Shown: positions 50,945 to 61,002, counted from the first letter of the stretch. The stretch: 64,000 nucleotides of DNA from Paraburkholderia sartisoli (GCF_900107685.1 NZ_FNRQ01000008.1:183844-247843), one strand, 5' to 3'. The notes: generated by a model from the sequence alone, not told the origin. A program made the numbers and translations.

Positions 50945-50968
50945 GACTTCATACCCTTCGAGTGGAGG

Positions 50969-51018
50969 CTTCCCCGCAACTTTGCCCGCAGTGACCGCGC
51001 GGGGAAGACGGGCGGGCA
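50969..51018 (-). promoter_or_regulatory. Two mutually exclusive hairpins in the asd leader (candidate attenuator)
   Basis: On the minus strand, structure A pairs TGCCCGC (51018-51012) with GCGGGCA (50989-50983). Structure B pairs CTTCCCCGC (51007-50999) with GCGGGGAAG (50977-50969). Both stems are perfect, and they interleave so only one can form. B ends 10 bases before the asd ribosome binding site (GAAGGG). There is no T-run after B, so control would be translational or Rho-dependent rather than a classical terminator. The structures are by eye, not folded. Confidence 0.5.
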
Positions 51019-51028
51019 CAACGGACGA

Positions 51029-51166
51029 TCAGCGCTTCGTAATCGCTTTCGTGAGCGTTTTCGGGGTAATCGTTTTGATGAGCGTTTTGATAATGGCGAA
51101 CTCAACCGCACGGGCCGTTTTGCCGTGAAGGTTTGCAATCGAGGAGATTTGAGGAAACTTCGCCAT
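51029..51166 (-). CDS. Candidate asd leader peptide rich in Thr, Lys and Ile
   Basis: A 45-codon frame from an ATG at 51166 to a TGA at 51031-51029, ending 84 bases before asd. Of its last 22 residues 16 are Thr, Lys or Ile (for example KTLIKTITPKTLTKAITK), the amino acids made downstream of Asd. The arrangement resembles the E. coli thr leader peptide. No good ribosome binding site precedes the ATG; a possible -10 TATATT at 51178-51173 would start transcription almost at the ATG, so it might be leaderless. It could also be chance in a repeat-rich stretch. Confidence 0.45.
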   Translation of the reverse strand: MAKFPQISSIANLHGKTARAVEFAIIKTLIKTITPKTLTKAITKR

Positions 51167-51231
51167 CACATGAATATACACGAAAATCGCAATCTGGCGG
51201 CCGTATGGCCGCAATTCCTGCCTTTTTGACG

Positions 51232-51261
51232 GGCTAACGGGCCAGTTTGCGCCCGTTAGCC
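51232..51261. terminator. Perfect 11-base inverted repeat downstream of leuB
   Basis: GGCTAACGGGC (51232-51242) and GCCCGTTAGCC (51251-51261) with an 8-base loop. A GTTTTA run follows on the plus strand only, so as a classical terminator it faces the wrong way for leuB. It still probably marks the end of the leu transcript or protects its 3' end. A second smaller hairpin, GCGGCC-GTAT-GGCCGC, is at 51197-51212. Confidence 0.55.
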
Positions 51262-51304
51262 GTTTTACTGCGCTGTACTACGCGATGCCACGCTGCCAGT
51301 GCGC

Positions 51305-52372
51305 TTACAGCGCGGCCAGCACCGCATCGCCCATCGCGGCCGTGCCGACCTGCTTGCAACCCGGCGTGAGAATGTCGCCGGTGCGATAACCCTGCTCCAG
51401 CACTTTCTTCACCGCGCTTTCGATGCGGTCCGCCTGCTCCACCTTGTTCAGCGAATAACGCAGCATCATCGCGGCCGAGAGGATCGTCGCGAGCGGATTC
51501 GCCACGCCCTTGCCGGCGATATCAGGCGCCGAGCCATGCGACGGCTCGTACAGACCCTTGTTGTTTTTATCAAGCGAAGCCGACGGCAGCATGCCGATCG
51601 AGCCCGTCAGCATGGCCGCTTCGTCGGAAAGGATGTCGCCGAACATGTTGCCGGTGACGATCACGTCGAACGACTTCGGCGCCTTCACGAGCTGCATCGC
51701 GGCGTTGTCGACGTACATGTGCGACAGCTCGACGTCGGCGTATTCCTTCGACACGTCGATCATCACGTCCTTCCAGAACTGCGATGTTTCGAGCACGTTG
51801 GCTTTATCCACCGAGGTCAGCTTCCTGCCGCGCTTTTGCGCGGCCTGGAACGCGACGTGCGCGATACGGCGCACTTCCGGTTCCGAATAACGCATCGTGT
51901 CGAAGCCTTCCTTTGTGCCGGCGAACGGACCGTCCGGCGCCTCGCGCACGCCGCGCGGCGTGCCGAAGTAGATGTCGCCGTTCAGTTCGCGCACGATCAG
52001 GATGTCGAGGCCCGAAACGATTTCTTCCTTCAGCGAAGATGCGCCGGTCAGTTGCGGATAGCAGATCGCCGGACGGAAGTTCGCGAACAGCTGAAGGTGC
52101 TTGCGCAGGCCCAGAATGGCCTGCTCCGGACGCAGCGCGCGTTCGAGCGAGTCGTACTTCCAGTCGCCGACGGCGCCAAACAGGATCGCGTCAGCGGCTT
52201 TCGCGAGCGCGAGCGTCGATTCCGGCAGCGGATGACCCTGTGCCTCGTAACCCGCGCCGCCCACTGGCGCTTCTTCGAGTTCGAACTTTTCGCCGAGTGC
52301 GTTCAGCACCTTGACGGCTTCCTTGACGATTTCCGGACCAATGCCGTCGCCCGGCAACACTGCAATCTTCAT
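51305..52372 (-). CDS. leuB: 3-isopropylmalate dehydrogenase
   Basis: 355 residues from the ATG at 52372 (MKIAVLPGDGIGPEIVKEA), with AAGGAA upstream; the frame to 52438 has no such site. Conserved RPEQAILGLRKHLQLFANFRP, VRELNGDIYFG, the catalytic segment SVDKANVLETSQFWKDV, and EPSHGSAPDIAGKGVANP are all present. It oxidises 3-isopropylmalate in leucine synthesis. It is the last gene of leuC-entericidin-leuD-leuB. Confidence 0.97.
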   Translation of the reverse strand: MKIAVLPGDGIGPEIVKEAVKVLNALGEKFELEEAPVGGAGYEAQGHPLPESTLALAKAADAILFGAVGDWKYDSLERALRPEQAILGLRKHLQLFANFRPAICYPQLTGASSLKEEIVSGLDILIVRELNGDIYFGTPRGVREAPDGPFAGTKEGFDTMRYSEPEVRRIAHVAFQAAQKRGRKLTSVDKANVLETSQFWKDVMIDVSKEYADVELSHMYVDNAAMQLVKAPKSFDVIVTGNMFGDILSDEAAMLTGSIGMLPSASLDKNNKGLYEPSHGSAPDIAGKGVANPLATILSAAMMLRYSLNKVEQADRIESAVKKVLEQGYRTGDILTPGCKQVGTAAMGDAVLAAL

Positions 52373-52460
52373 GCGGATTCCTTGCTTTGTTCGTGAGTGC
52401 GCCGACGCGCCCGGCCGGTCGTTCGACCGGTCGGGCACGCCAGCCAGATGCCCGGGGCGT

Positions 52461-53114
52461 CTAGCCGACGATGCGGTGATTGAGCCACGGCTGCTTCGTG
52501 AGCCGTTCGGCTTCGTACTGGCGGATCAGATCCGAGTGACGCAGCGTGAGCCCGATATCGTCGAAGCCGTTCAGCAGGCAGTACTTGCGAAAGCCCGCGA
52601 CTTCGAACGGATAGGCAGCCGTGCCGTCCGACGTGCGCACGAGTTGCGCTTCGAGATCGATCGTCAGCTTGAAGCCGTTGAACGCGTACGTTTCGCTGAA
52701 CAGATGATCCACCTGCTGCTCCGTCAGCACGATCGGCAGCAGACCGTTCTTGAAGCAGTTGTTGTAGAAGATATCGGCGAAGCTCGGCGCGATGATCGCG
52801 CGGAAGCCGTACTGCTGCAACGCCCACGGCGCGTGTTCACGCGAGCTGCCGCAGCCGAAGTTTTCACGCGTCAGCAGCACCGATGCGCCCTGATAACGCG
52901 CCTGGTTCAGCACGAAATCGGGGTTCAGCGGACGCTTCGAGTTGTCCTGACCCGGCTCGCCGTGATCGAGATAACGCCATTCGTCGAATGCGTTCGGACC
53001 GAAGCCGCTGCGCTTGATCGACTTCAGGAACTGCTTCGGAATGATCGCGTCGGTATCGACGTTCGCCCGGTCGAGCGGCGCCACGACGCCGGTGTGTACA
53101 GTGAATTTATCCAT
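52461..53114 (-). CDS. leuD: 3-isopropylmalate dehydratase small subunit
   Basis: 217 residues, normal for LeuD. It contains APLDRANVDTDAIIPKQFLK and LLTRENFGCGSSREHAPWAL, the swivelling-domain signatures. It pairs with LeuC to isomerise 2-isopropylmalate to 3-isopropylmalate. An entericidin-type lipoprotein gene is inserted between it and leuC. Confidence 0.97.
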   Translation of the reverse strand: MDKFTVHTGVVAPLDRANVDTDAIIPKQFLKSIKRSGFGPNAFDEWRYLDHGEPGQDNSKRPLNPDFVLNQARYQGASVLLTRENFGCGSSREHAPWALQQYGFRAIIAPSFADIFYNNCFKNGLLPIVLTEQQVDHLFSETYAFNGFKLTIDLEAQLVRTSDGTAAYPFEVAGFRKYCLLNGFDDIGLTLRHSDLIRQYEAERLTKQPWLNHRIVG

Positions 53115-53189
53115 GACGCTTGCGCCTGTTCAAAAGCGGGCGATGCGGCTGGCGGCAGCCAGGCATCGCCGGAAAGAATCAAAACCCGC

Positions 53190-53348
53190 TTATTTGTCAG
53201 CGTGATTGCTGATCGAATTGCCAAGGTGCGACATGTCTTCACCGAAGCCATGCATCGTGTTGCAGCCGCTCAGGCCCAGCAACGCAACCGCCAGTGAACC
53301 CAGCGCGAGGCGACGCAACCACGTAAGACGATTGATGCTTTTCATCAT
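53190..53348 (-). CDS. Entericidin A/B-type small lipoprotein
   Basis: 52 residues, overlooked by long-ORF searches. The N-terminus MMKSINRLTWLRRLA is followed by a hydrophobic stretch and the lipobox LLGLSGC, so Cys29 should be lipidated. The mature part is short (CNTMHGFGEDMSHLG), as in entericidins, where a G-x-G-x-D-x-x-x-x-G pattern is usual. It starts 5 bases after the leuC stop, so it must be in the leu transcript. In E. coli, entericidins A and B form an antidote/toxin pair; here only one is present. Its placement inside the leu operon is a Burkholderia feature. Confidence 0.85.
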   Translation of the reverse strand: MMKSINRLTWLRRLALGSLAVALLGLSGCNTMHGFGEDMSHLGNSISNHADK

Positions 53349-53353
53349 GCGAT

Positions 53354-54763
<1,410 letters not shown>

Positions 54764-55006
54764 TGTATGCGGGTAGTAATAACTGAACTGCGGGGCAATC
54801 GTGTCCGGTCAATTATGCCACGCAGATGACAGCCAATGCTCACCCGCCGCAAGGAAAACCGATAAAAAACATGGAGTTGGCTGGTAGTGCCGATACCTGT
54901 ATCGGCGTTACCCGGCAAGGCTTCGCGGCGTTTGCACTGCGTCCGGCGAGGACCGTCTCGCACATGGCTTGAAGCCCGTCTGCGCACGACAACACGCCAC
55001 CGTAAA
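54764..55006. other. leuC promoter region
   Basis: Non-coding region between the leuC start and the gltA terminator. On the minus strand there is a CATAAT at about 54820, which could be a -10, but no well-spaced -35. No leucine-rich leader ORF and no T-box-like structure were found. Short frames across it have no support. Confidence 0.35.
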
Positions 55007-55045
55007 GCAAAACGCCCCGACGGAGGCTCCGTCGGGGCGTTTTGC
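55007..55045 (-). terminator. Bidirectional intrinsic terminator after gltA
   Basis: An 18-base perfect inverted repeat (55007-55024 and 55028-55045) with a 3-base loop; the stem runs GCAAAACGCCCCGACGGA. The A-tract on one side and T-tract on the other let it end transcription in both directions. It lies 46 bases after the gltA stop. Confidence 0.93.
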
Positions 55046-55090
55046 ATGCGATGCAGCAATCAACCGCTGCACCGGATAACGGCCTGCTGA

Positions 55091-56392
55091 TTAACGCTTG
55101 CCGATCGGCTTGGCTTCGCGCGGCGTTTCGCCGATGAACAGCTGACGTGGACGGCCAATCTTCTGTTCCGGATCGGCAATCATCTCGTTCCACTGACCAA
55201 TCCAGCCGACCGTACGTGCCATCGCGAAGATACACGTGAACATCGACGTCGGAATGCCCAGCGCGCGTTGCACGATGCCCGAATAGAAGTCGACATTCGG
55301 GTACAGCTTGCGCGACACGAAGTATTCGTCTTCCAGCGCGATCTTTTCGAGCGCCATGGCGAGCTTGAACAGCGGATCGTCGTGCAGGCCCAGTTCTTCG
55401 AGCACTTCGTAGCACGTTTCGCGCATCAGCTTCGCGCGCGGATCGTAGTTCTTGTACACGCGGTGACCGAAGCCCATCAGCTTCACGCCCGAGTTCTTGT
55501 CCTTCACCTGCTTGATGAACTCAGGAATGTTGTCGACCGAGCCGATTTCTTCCAGCATGTTCAGCGCGGCTTCGTTCGCGCCGCCGTGCGCCGGGCCCCA
55601 CAGACAGGCGATACCGGCAGCAATACAGGCGAACGGATTGGCGCCCGACGAACCCGCCAGACGAACCGTCGAAGTCGACGCATTCTGTTCGTGGTCGGCG
55701 TGCAGGATGAGAATGCGGTCGAGCGCGCGCACCAGCACGTCGTTGATCTTGTACTCTTCGCACGGGTTCGAGAACATCATGTGCATGAAGTTCGCGCTGT
55801 ACGACAGGTCGTTCTTCGGATACACGAACGGCTGGCCGATGCTGAACTTGTACGCCATGGCGACGAGCGTCGGCAGCTTCGCGATCATGCGGATCGCCGA
55901 CACTTCGCGATGACGCGGGTCGTTGATGTTCAGCGAGTCGTGATAGAACGCCGACAGCGCGCCCACCGCGGCAACCAGCACCGCCATCGGGTGCGCGTCG
56001 CGACGGAAACCACGGAAGAAGAAGTGCATCTGCTCATGCACCATCGTGTGCTTCGTGACGGTGTCGACGAATTCCTTTTTCTGCGCGACGGTCGGCAGTT
56101 CGCCTTTCAGCAGCAGAAAGCAGGTTTCGAGGAAGTCGGCATTCTGCGCGAGGTCGTCGATCGGGTAGCCGCGATACAGCAGTTCGCCCTTGTCGCCGTC
56201 GATGTACGTAATCGCCGAATTGCACGCTGCCGTCGACATGAAGCCCGGGTCGTACGTGAACTTGCCGGTCTGGCCGTACAGTTTGCGGATGTCGATTACG
56301 TCCGGGCCCATCGTGCCCTTGTAAATCGGCATTTCAACGCTCGGCGAATTGTCGCTGAACGATAGCGTGGCTTTAACATCTGACGGGGTCAT
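55091..56392 (-). CDS. gltA: Citrate synthase
   Basis: 433 residues, the type II hexameric form typical of proteobacteria. The N-terminus has DNSPSVEMPIYKGTMGPDVIDI. Catalytic segments are SYSANFMHMMFSNPCEEY (His), GPAHGGANEAALNML, and MGFGHRVYKNYDPRAKLM (His), with the Asp further on. It condenses acetyl-CoA and oxaloacetate. It is downstream of sdhE on the same strand after 93 bases, and ends in a strong terminator. Confidence 0.97.
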   Translation of the reverse strand: MTPSDVKATLSFSDNSPSVEMPIYKGTMGPDVIDIRKLYGQTGKFTYDPGFMSTAACNSAITYIDGDKGELLYRGYPIDDLAQNADFLETCFLLLKGELPTVAQKKEFVDTVTKHTMVHEQMHFFFRGFRRDAHPMAVLVAAVGALSAFYHDSLNINDPRHREVSAIRMIAKLPTLVAMAYKFSIGQPFVYPKNDLSYSANFMHMMFSNPCEEYKINDVLVRALDRILILHADHEQNASTSTVRLAGSSGANPFACIAAGIACLWGPAHGGANEAALNMLEEIGSVDNIPEFIKQVKDKNSGVKLMGFGHRVYKNYDPRAKLMRETCYEVLEELGLHDDPLFKLAMALEKIALEDEYFVSRKLYPNVDFYSGIVQRALGIPTSMFTCIFAMARTVGWIGQWNEMIADPEQKIGRPRQLFIGETPREAKPIGKR

Positions 56393-56485
56393 AGCACATC
56401 CTCAATCGAAGTATGGAAACAGGGTTTCGATAATTGCACGCCGGGACAAGACAGCCGCGGACAGCCGCGCATGCGCGCGTGACGC

Positions 56486-56758
56486 TCACGCTGTGCGCAG
56501 CAGCTCCAGCACCCGTTTGGTATCCGGGTCGGCAAGGTCGCCTTCTGGTTCCTTGCGCGAGAGAAGCAAGTCCATCAGGTCGTTATCGCTCAGCTCGAGC
56601 AGACGGGTCAGTGCCCCCACGTCGGCGTCGCTGAGGTCATGCTCATATCGGCTGAAAAAACGTTCGAAGATCAGATCGTTTTCCAGCAAACCGCGCCGCG
56701 CGCGCCAGCGAAGGCGCGCGCGGCGAAGAGGGTCGGACTGATGCGGTGATCCGTCCAT
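56486..56758 (-). CDS. sdhE: FAD assembly factor SdhE
   Basis: 90 residues. The R-G-x-x-E motif appears as RARRGLLENDLIFERFF near residues 20-34, followed by DVGALTRLLELSDNDLMDLLL. SdhE inserts FAD covalently into SdhA. It starts one base after the sdhB stop, so it is translated with the succinate dehydrogenase operon whose flavoprotein it matures. Confidence 0.93.
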   Translation of the reverse strand: MDGSPHQSDPLRRARLRWRARRGLLENDLIFERFFSRYEHDLSDADVGALTRLLELSDNDLMDLLLSRKEPEGDLADPDTKRVLELLRTA

Positions 56759-56759
56759 C

Positions 56760-57464
56760 TCAGACAGCGCGGCGAACCATCAATTCCTTGATCTTGCCAA
56801 TCGCCTTCGTCGGGTTGAGGCCCTTCGGGCACACATCGACGCAGTTCATGATCGAATGGCAACGGAACAGACGGTACGGATCTTCCAGGTTGTCGAGGCG
56901 TTCACCCGTCGCTTCGTCGCGGCTGTCCGCGATGAAGCGATAGGCTTGCAACAGGCCCGCCGGACCCACGAACTTGTCCGGGTTCCACCAGAAGCTCGGG
57001 CACGACGTCGAGCAGCTTGCGCACAGAATACATTCGTACAGGCCGTCCAGCTCGTCGCGTTCTTCCGGCGACTGCAGGCGTTCCTTTTCCGGCGGCGGCG
57101 TATCGTTGATCAGATACGGCTTGATCGAGTGATACTGGTTGAAGAACTGCGTGAAGTCGCAGATCAGGTCGCGCACGACGGGCAGGCCCGGCAACGGACG
57201 CAGCACGATCTTCTGCGGCAGGTCGTTCATGTTCTGCAGGCACGCCAGACCATTCTTGCCGTTGATGTTCATTGCGTCCGACCCGCACACGCCTTCACGG
57301 CACGAACGGCGGAACGACAGCGTTTCGTCGACAGCTTTCAGCTTGAGCAGCGCATCGAGCAGCATGCGCTCGTGCGAGTCGATTTCGATCTCGTACGTCT
57401 GCATGCGCGGTGCCGCGTCCTTATCCGGATCGTAGCGGTAGATTTCAAATGTACGCTTGGCCAT
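56760..57464 (-). CDS. sdhB: Succinate dehydrogenase iron-sulfur subunit
   Basis: 234 residues. The 2Fe-2S cysteines are in SCREGVCGSDAMNINGKNGL, the 4Fe-4S set in CILCASCSTSCPSFWW, and the 3Fe-4S set in CHSIMNCVDVCPKGLNP. It relays electrons from SdhA FAD to ubiquinone at the membrane subunits. It lies 24 bases after sdhA. Confidence 0.98.
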   Translation of the reverse strand: MAKRTFEIYRYDPDKDAAPRMQTYEIEIDSHERMLLDALLKLKAVDETLSFRRSCREGVCGSDAMNINGKNGLACLQNMNDLPQKIVLRPLPGLPVVRDLICDFTQFFNQYHSIKPYLINDTPPPEKERLQSPEERDELDGLYECILCASCSTSCPSFWWNPDKFVGPAGLLQAYRFIADSRDEATGERLDNLEDPYRLFRCHSIMNCVDVCPKGLNPTKAIGKIKELMVRRAV

Positions 57465-57488
57465 TGTTGAATTCCTTTGACTTGTGCC

Positions 57489-59264
57489 TTAGAAGGTCCG
57501 CGCTTTCGGCGGCACCGATTCGACGGTCAGCGGTTGCATGTGAACCGGCTTGTAGTCGAGGCGGTCGCCTTCGCTGAACCACAGCGTATGGCGCAACCAG
57601 TTTTCGTCGTCGCGATGTTCGAAGTCGTCCTGAGCGTGCGCGCCGCGGCTTTCCTTGCGCGCCTCGGCGGAGACCATCGTGGCGCGGGCCACTTCGATCA
57701 GGTTCGCCAGTTCCAGCGCTTCGACGCGTGCGGTGTTGAACACCTTCGACTTGTCCTTCAGATGGATGTTGTCGACCCGTTCAGCCACTTCGCGAATCCG
57801 CTCGACGCCTTCGGCCAGCAGCTTCGACGTGCGGAACACGCCGGCATGCGCCTGCATCGTGGCACGGATGTCGCCTGCGACGGCCTGCGTGTATTCACCC
57901 GACGACGACCGGTCGAGCTTGTCCAGACGCGACAGCGCGAAGTCGGCCGCATCGGCCGGCAAGGGCTTGTGCTCCTTGATTTCCTTCACGTGCCTGATGA
58001 TGTGGTTGCCGGCCGCCCGGCCGAACACCACGAGGTCGAGCAGCGAGTTCGTGCCCAGACGGTTCGCACCGTGGACCGACACGCACGAGCATTCGCCGAC
58101 CGCGTAGAAGCCGTTGACCGGATCTTCGTTACCCTTCGACGTGCCCACGACCTGGCCGTGAATGTTCGTCGGAATGCCGCCCATCTGGTAGTGGATGGTC
58201 GGCACAACCGGGATCGGCTCCTTGATGCAGTCGACGTTCGCGAATTTCAGCGCGATTTCGCGGATCGACGGCAGACGCTTCATGATCGTCTCGGCGCCGA
58301 TGTGCGACAGGTCGAGCAGCACGTGGTCCTTGTTCGGACCCACGCCACGGCCTTCCTTGATTTCCTGGTCCATCGAGCGCGAAACGAAGTCGCGCGGCGC
58401 CAGATCCTTCAGCGTCGGCGCGTAGCGTTCCATGAAACGCTCGCCGTTCGAGTTACGCAGGATGCCGCCTTCGCCGCGCACGCCTTCGGTGATCAGCACG
58501 CCCGCGCCGGCCACGCCGGTCGGGTGGAACTGCCAGAACTCCATGTCCTGCAGCGCGATGCCCGAACGCGCCGCCATGCCGAGGCCGTCGCCGGTATTGA
58601 TGAACGCGTTGGTCGACGCCGCGAAGATCCGGCCCGCGCCGCCCGTGGCGAACAGCGTGGTCTTGCCTTCGAGGATGTAGACGTCGCCGGTTTCCATTTC
58701 CATCGCGGTCACGCCGAGCACGTCGCCGTCGGCGTCGCGGATCAGATCCAGCGCCATCCATTCGACGAAGAACTGCGTTTTCGCCGCGACGTTCTGCTGA
58801 TACAGCGTGTGCAGCAGCGCGTGACCGGTACGGTCAGCCGCCGCGCAGGCACGCTGCACCGGCTTTTCGCCGTAGTTCGCCGTGTGGCCGCCGAACGGAC
58901 GCTGGTAAATCGTGCCGTCGGCGTTACGGTCGAACGGCATGCCCATGTGTTCGAGTTCGTAGACTGCGTTCGGCGCTTCACGGCACATGAACTCGATCGC
59001 GTCCTGGTCGCCGAGCCAGTCGGAACCCTTGATCGTGTCGTAAAAGTGATAGTGCCAGTTGTCTTCGCTCATGTTGCCAAGCGATGCGCCGATACCGCCC
59101 TGGGCCGCGACCGTGTGCGAACGCGTCGGGAACACTTTCGACAGCACGCAGACCGACAGGCCCGCACGCGCGAGTTGCAGTGAGGCGCGCATCCCCGAGC
59201 CGCCCGCGCCGACGATGACCACGTCGAAACGGCGACGCGGCAGAGAATTTTTGATTGCAGCCAT
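57489..59264 (-). CDS. sdhA: Succinate dehydrogenase flavoprotein subunit
   Basis: 591 residues from the ATG at 59264 (MAAIKNSLPRRRFDVVIVG), with GGAGAG upstream; 14 extra in-frame codons overlap sdhD. FAD binding is by VVIVGAGGSGMRASLQLA, and the covalent FAD histidine is in RSHTVAAQGGIGA. Substrate-site residues lie in QFHPTGVAGAGVL and RSMDQEIKEGRG. It oxidises succinate to fumarate. Confidence 0.98.
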   Translation of the reverse strand: MAAIKNSLPRRRFDVVIVGAGGSGMRASLQLARAGLSVCVLSKVFPTRSHTVAAQGGIGASLGNMSEDNWHYHFYDTIKGSDWLGDQDAIEFMCREAPNAVYELEHMGMPFDRNADGTIYQRPFGGHTANYGEKPVQRACAAADRTGHALLHTLYQQNVAAKTQFFVEWMALDLIRDADGDVLGVTAMEMETGDVYILEGKTTLFATGGAGRIFAASTNAFINTGDGLGMAARSGIALQDMEFWQFHPTGVAGAGVLITEGVRGEGGILRNSNGERFMERYAPTLKDLAPRDFVSRSMDQEIKEGRGVGPNKDHVLLDLSHIGAETIMKRLPSIREIALKFANVDCIKEPIPVVPTIHYQMGGIPTNIHGQVVGTSKGNEDPVNGFYAVGECSCVSVHGANRLGTNSLLDLVVFGRAAGNHIIRHVKEIKEHKPLPADAADFALSRLDKLDRSSSGEYTQAVAGDIRATMQAHAGVFRTSKLLAEGVERIREVAERVDNIHLKDKSKVFNTARVEALELANLIEVARATMVSAEARKESRGAHAQDDFEHRDDENWLRHTLWFSEGDRLDYKPVHMQPLTVESVPPKARTF

Positions 59265-59268
59265 TCTT

Positions 59269-59637
59269 TTACACTCTCCAGAGAATCTGCGCAGCGTAGC
59301 CTGCACAACCGAGCAGCCAGACGATCGTCAGCGCCTGGAGGAACAAACGCAAACCCGTGGGCTTGATGTAGTCCATCCAGATGTCACGGATGCCCACCCA
59401 CGCGTGATAGAACAGCGACAGCAGCGTGACAAACGTGGCGAGCTTCATCCATTGCATCGCGAAGATCGATGCCCATCCGTCATACGAGAAATCGCGCGCG
59501 CCAAAGAACAGCGCAAGCAGGATGACGGTATAGACCGCCATGATGCAGGCGGTGATGCGCTGCGCGAGCCAGTCGCGCAGGCCGTAATGCGCGCCGACGA
59601 CGAGACGCTTCGAGCCGATCCGGTTATTGGCTGCCAT
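59269..59637 (-). CDS. sdhD: Succinate dehydrogenase membrane anchor subunit
   Basis: 122 residues from the ATG at 59637, with GGAG upstream; a longer frame to 59802 overlaps sdhC. Three membrane helices lie at about 27-48, 61-83 and 95-118. The heme/quinone-side region reads LFYHAWVGIRDIWMDYIKP, with the conserved His and Arg-Asp. It anchors SdhAB with SdhC. Confidence 0.95.
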   Translation of the reverse strand: MAANNRIGSKRLVVGAHYGLRDWLAQRITACIMAVYTVILLALFFGARDFSYDGWASIFAMQWMKLATFVTLLSLFYHAWVGIRDIWMDYIKPTGLRLFLQALTIVWLLGCAGYAAQILWRV

Positions 59638-59639
59638 TT

Positions 59640-60053
59640 TCAGAATGCTCCAAAGAGTTTGAGCGCGAACACGATCGTGAGCAGCGAAGACACAACCAGC
59701 ACGACGATCGACGTCTGCTTGCCACCTTCCTTCGAGACTGCGTGGTGCATGTCCATCACGAGGTGACGGATGCCGGCGCAGAAGTGGAACAGGAAGGCCC
59801 ACGCAAGAACGAGCGTGATGAGCTTGACGATGATGTTGGAGAGGAAACCCTTGAAGACTTCGAAGCTGAGTTCTGAGGTGAGACTTTGATCGAAGAGGTA
59901 CAGCAGGAACGGAAGAAATACAAAAAGCAGCCCACCGCTCAAACGATGGAGAATCGACACACGCCCCGCTAGAGGGAGACGGTATGCCGTCAAAATCTGC
60001 CCGATACCGATGTTCCGGAATTCCGGTCTCGGTTTTTTTACGGCTTCAGCCAT
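59640..60053 (-). CDS. sdhC: Succinate dehydrogenase cytochrome b556 subunit
   Basis: 137 residues. RPEFRNIGIGQILTAYRLP, GRVSILHRLSGGLLF (conserved S-x-x-H-R) and the heme-ligand region FHFCAGIRHLVMDMHH are typical of SdhC. Three membrane helices are evident. It is the first gene of sdhCDAB-sdhE, with 145 bases upstream to the GntR-type gene. Confidence 0.95.
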   Translation of the reverse strand: MAEAVKKPRPEFRNIGIGQILTAYRLPLAGRVSILHRLSGGLLFVFLPFLLYLFDQSLTSELSFEVFKGFLSNIIVKLITLVLAWAFLFHFCAGIRHLVMDMHHAVSKEGGKQTSIVVLVVSSLLTIVFALKLFGAF

Positions 60054-60118
60054 GCTAGACCCCTACTTGTAGTCACACTAATCCGCGATTTTAGCGCCTT
60101 TTCTTTTCGCGCTGCAGC

Positions 60119-60143
60119 GTAACAACGCTCAACACTGTTACGG
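60119..60143. promoter_or_regulatory. Inverted repeat in the sdhC upstream region
   Basis: CGTAACA (60119-60125) and TGTTACG (60137-60143) flank 11 bases, about 65-90 bases before the sdhC start codon. On the minus strand a TAAAAT at about 60095 could be the -10. The repeat is therefore positioned as an operator, but I cannot name the regulator. Confidence 0.4.
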
Positions 60144-60198
60144 CACGCGCGATAAAGGCGTCTCCATCCGCGCCGCGCACCTCGCGCAGCGCCGTCAT

Positions 60199-61002
60199 TC
60201 AGCTCAAGTCATTCTGATAGTAATACCCGGTTGTGACATACCATCCACGCCGCACTTCGACGGGACGATCGCCATAGGTATATGAAACGCGTTCGACGGA
60301 AAGTAGCGGAAAGCCTGCCGGCACGTGCAGCAGGTCCGCCACCGACGGGTCCGCGGCGACCGCGCGGATTTTTTCGGTCGCACGGATCATGCGCGTGCCG
60401 AACTCCGTTTCGAACATCGCGTAGAGCGGCCCCTTGTAGTCCTGGAGACGCTCGAGCGTCAGCCCGCGGAACACGCCGCCGGGCAGCCAGATTTCATCGA
60501 GTACGGTGGTTTCGCCGTCGAACTGCAGCAGGCGCTTGATGAGCACGACCGGGTCGGCCGGTTTCAGGTCGAGCTGGCGGGCAATATCGGCCGAGGCGCG
60601 CAGCCGCCTGCATTCGAGCAGCCGGCTGACGTGCGGATGCTCCACGCCGTCATCGGCCAGTAATCTGAGGAAGCGAAACTGGGCGCGGTCTTCGTTGTGC
60701 GTGGCAACAAACGTACCCTTGCCCTGACGGCGCACCAGCAGGTTGTCGGCGGCGAGTTCGTCGATCGCCTTGCGCACCGTGCCCTGGCTGACCTTGTAAC
60801 GCGACGCCAGTTCGACTTCACTGGGAATGATCTCGCCCGGCTTCCATTCGCCGGACTCGAGACTCTGCGTGATGAGCCCCTTGATCTGCTGGTAAAGCGG
60901 ACTGAACGTGGGCGACGAAGCAGGCGCGGCAGCGGGGGGCACAGCCTCGCCGCTGGCAGCCGGGCCGATTGGGTTCGCGGTGCTCGCCGGGTTCGAAGTC
61001 AT
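60199..61002 (-). CDS. GntR-family (HutC subfamily) transcriptional regulator
   Basis: 267 residues. A 35-residue Ala/Pro/Ser-rich tail is followed by the GntR winged helix-turn-helix at about 36-105 (IPSEVELASRYKVSQGTVRK, then NLLVRRQGKGTFVATH). The UTRA effector domain is at about 125-262. HutC-type regulators sense small metabolites. It sits between sdhC and mdh, reading toward sdh and away from mdh, with a perfect palindrome 54 bases upstream. That makes it a likely regulator of the TCA genes around it and of itself; the effector is unknown. Confidence 0.88.
   Translation of the reverse strand: MTSNPASTANPIGPAASGEAVPPAAAPASSPTFSPLYQQIKGLITQSLESGEWKPGEIIPSEVELASRYKVSQGTVRKAIDELAADNLLVRRQGKGTFVATHNEDRAQFRFLRLLADDGVEHPHVSRLLECRRLRASADIARQLDLKPADPVVLIKRLLQFDGETTVLDEIWLPGGVFRGLTLERLQDYKGPLYAMFETEFGTRMIRATEKIRAVAADPSVADLLHVPAGFPLLSVERVSYTYGDRPVEVRRGWYVTTGYYYQNDLS

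Noticed and set aside
54764..55006. A leucine attenuator or T-box before leuC
   Set aside because: No Leu-rich short frame and no recognisable T-box element was found in the region.
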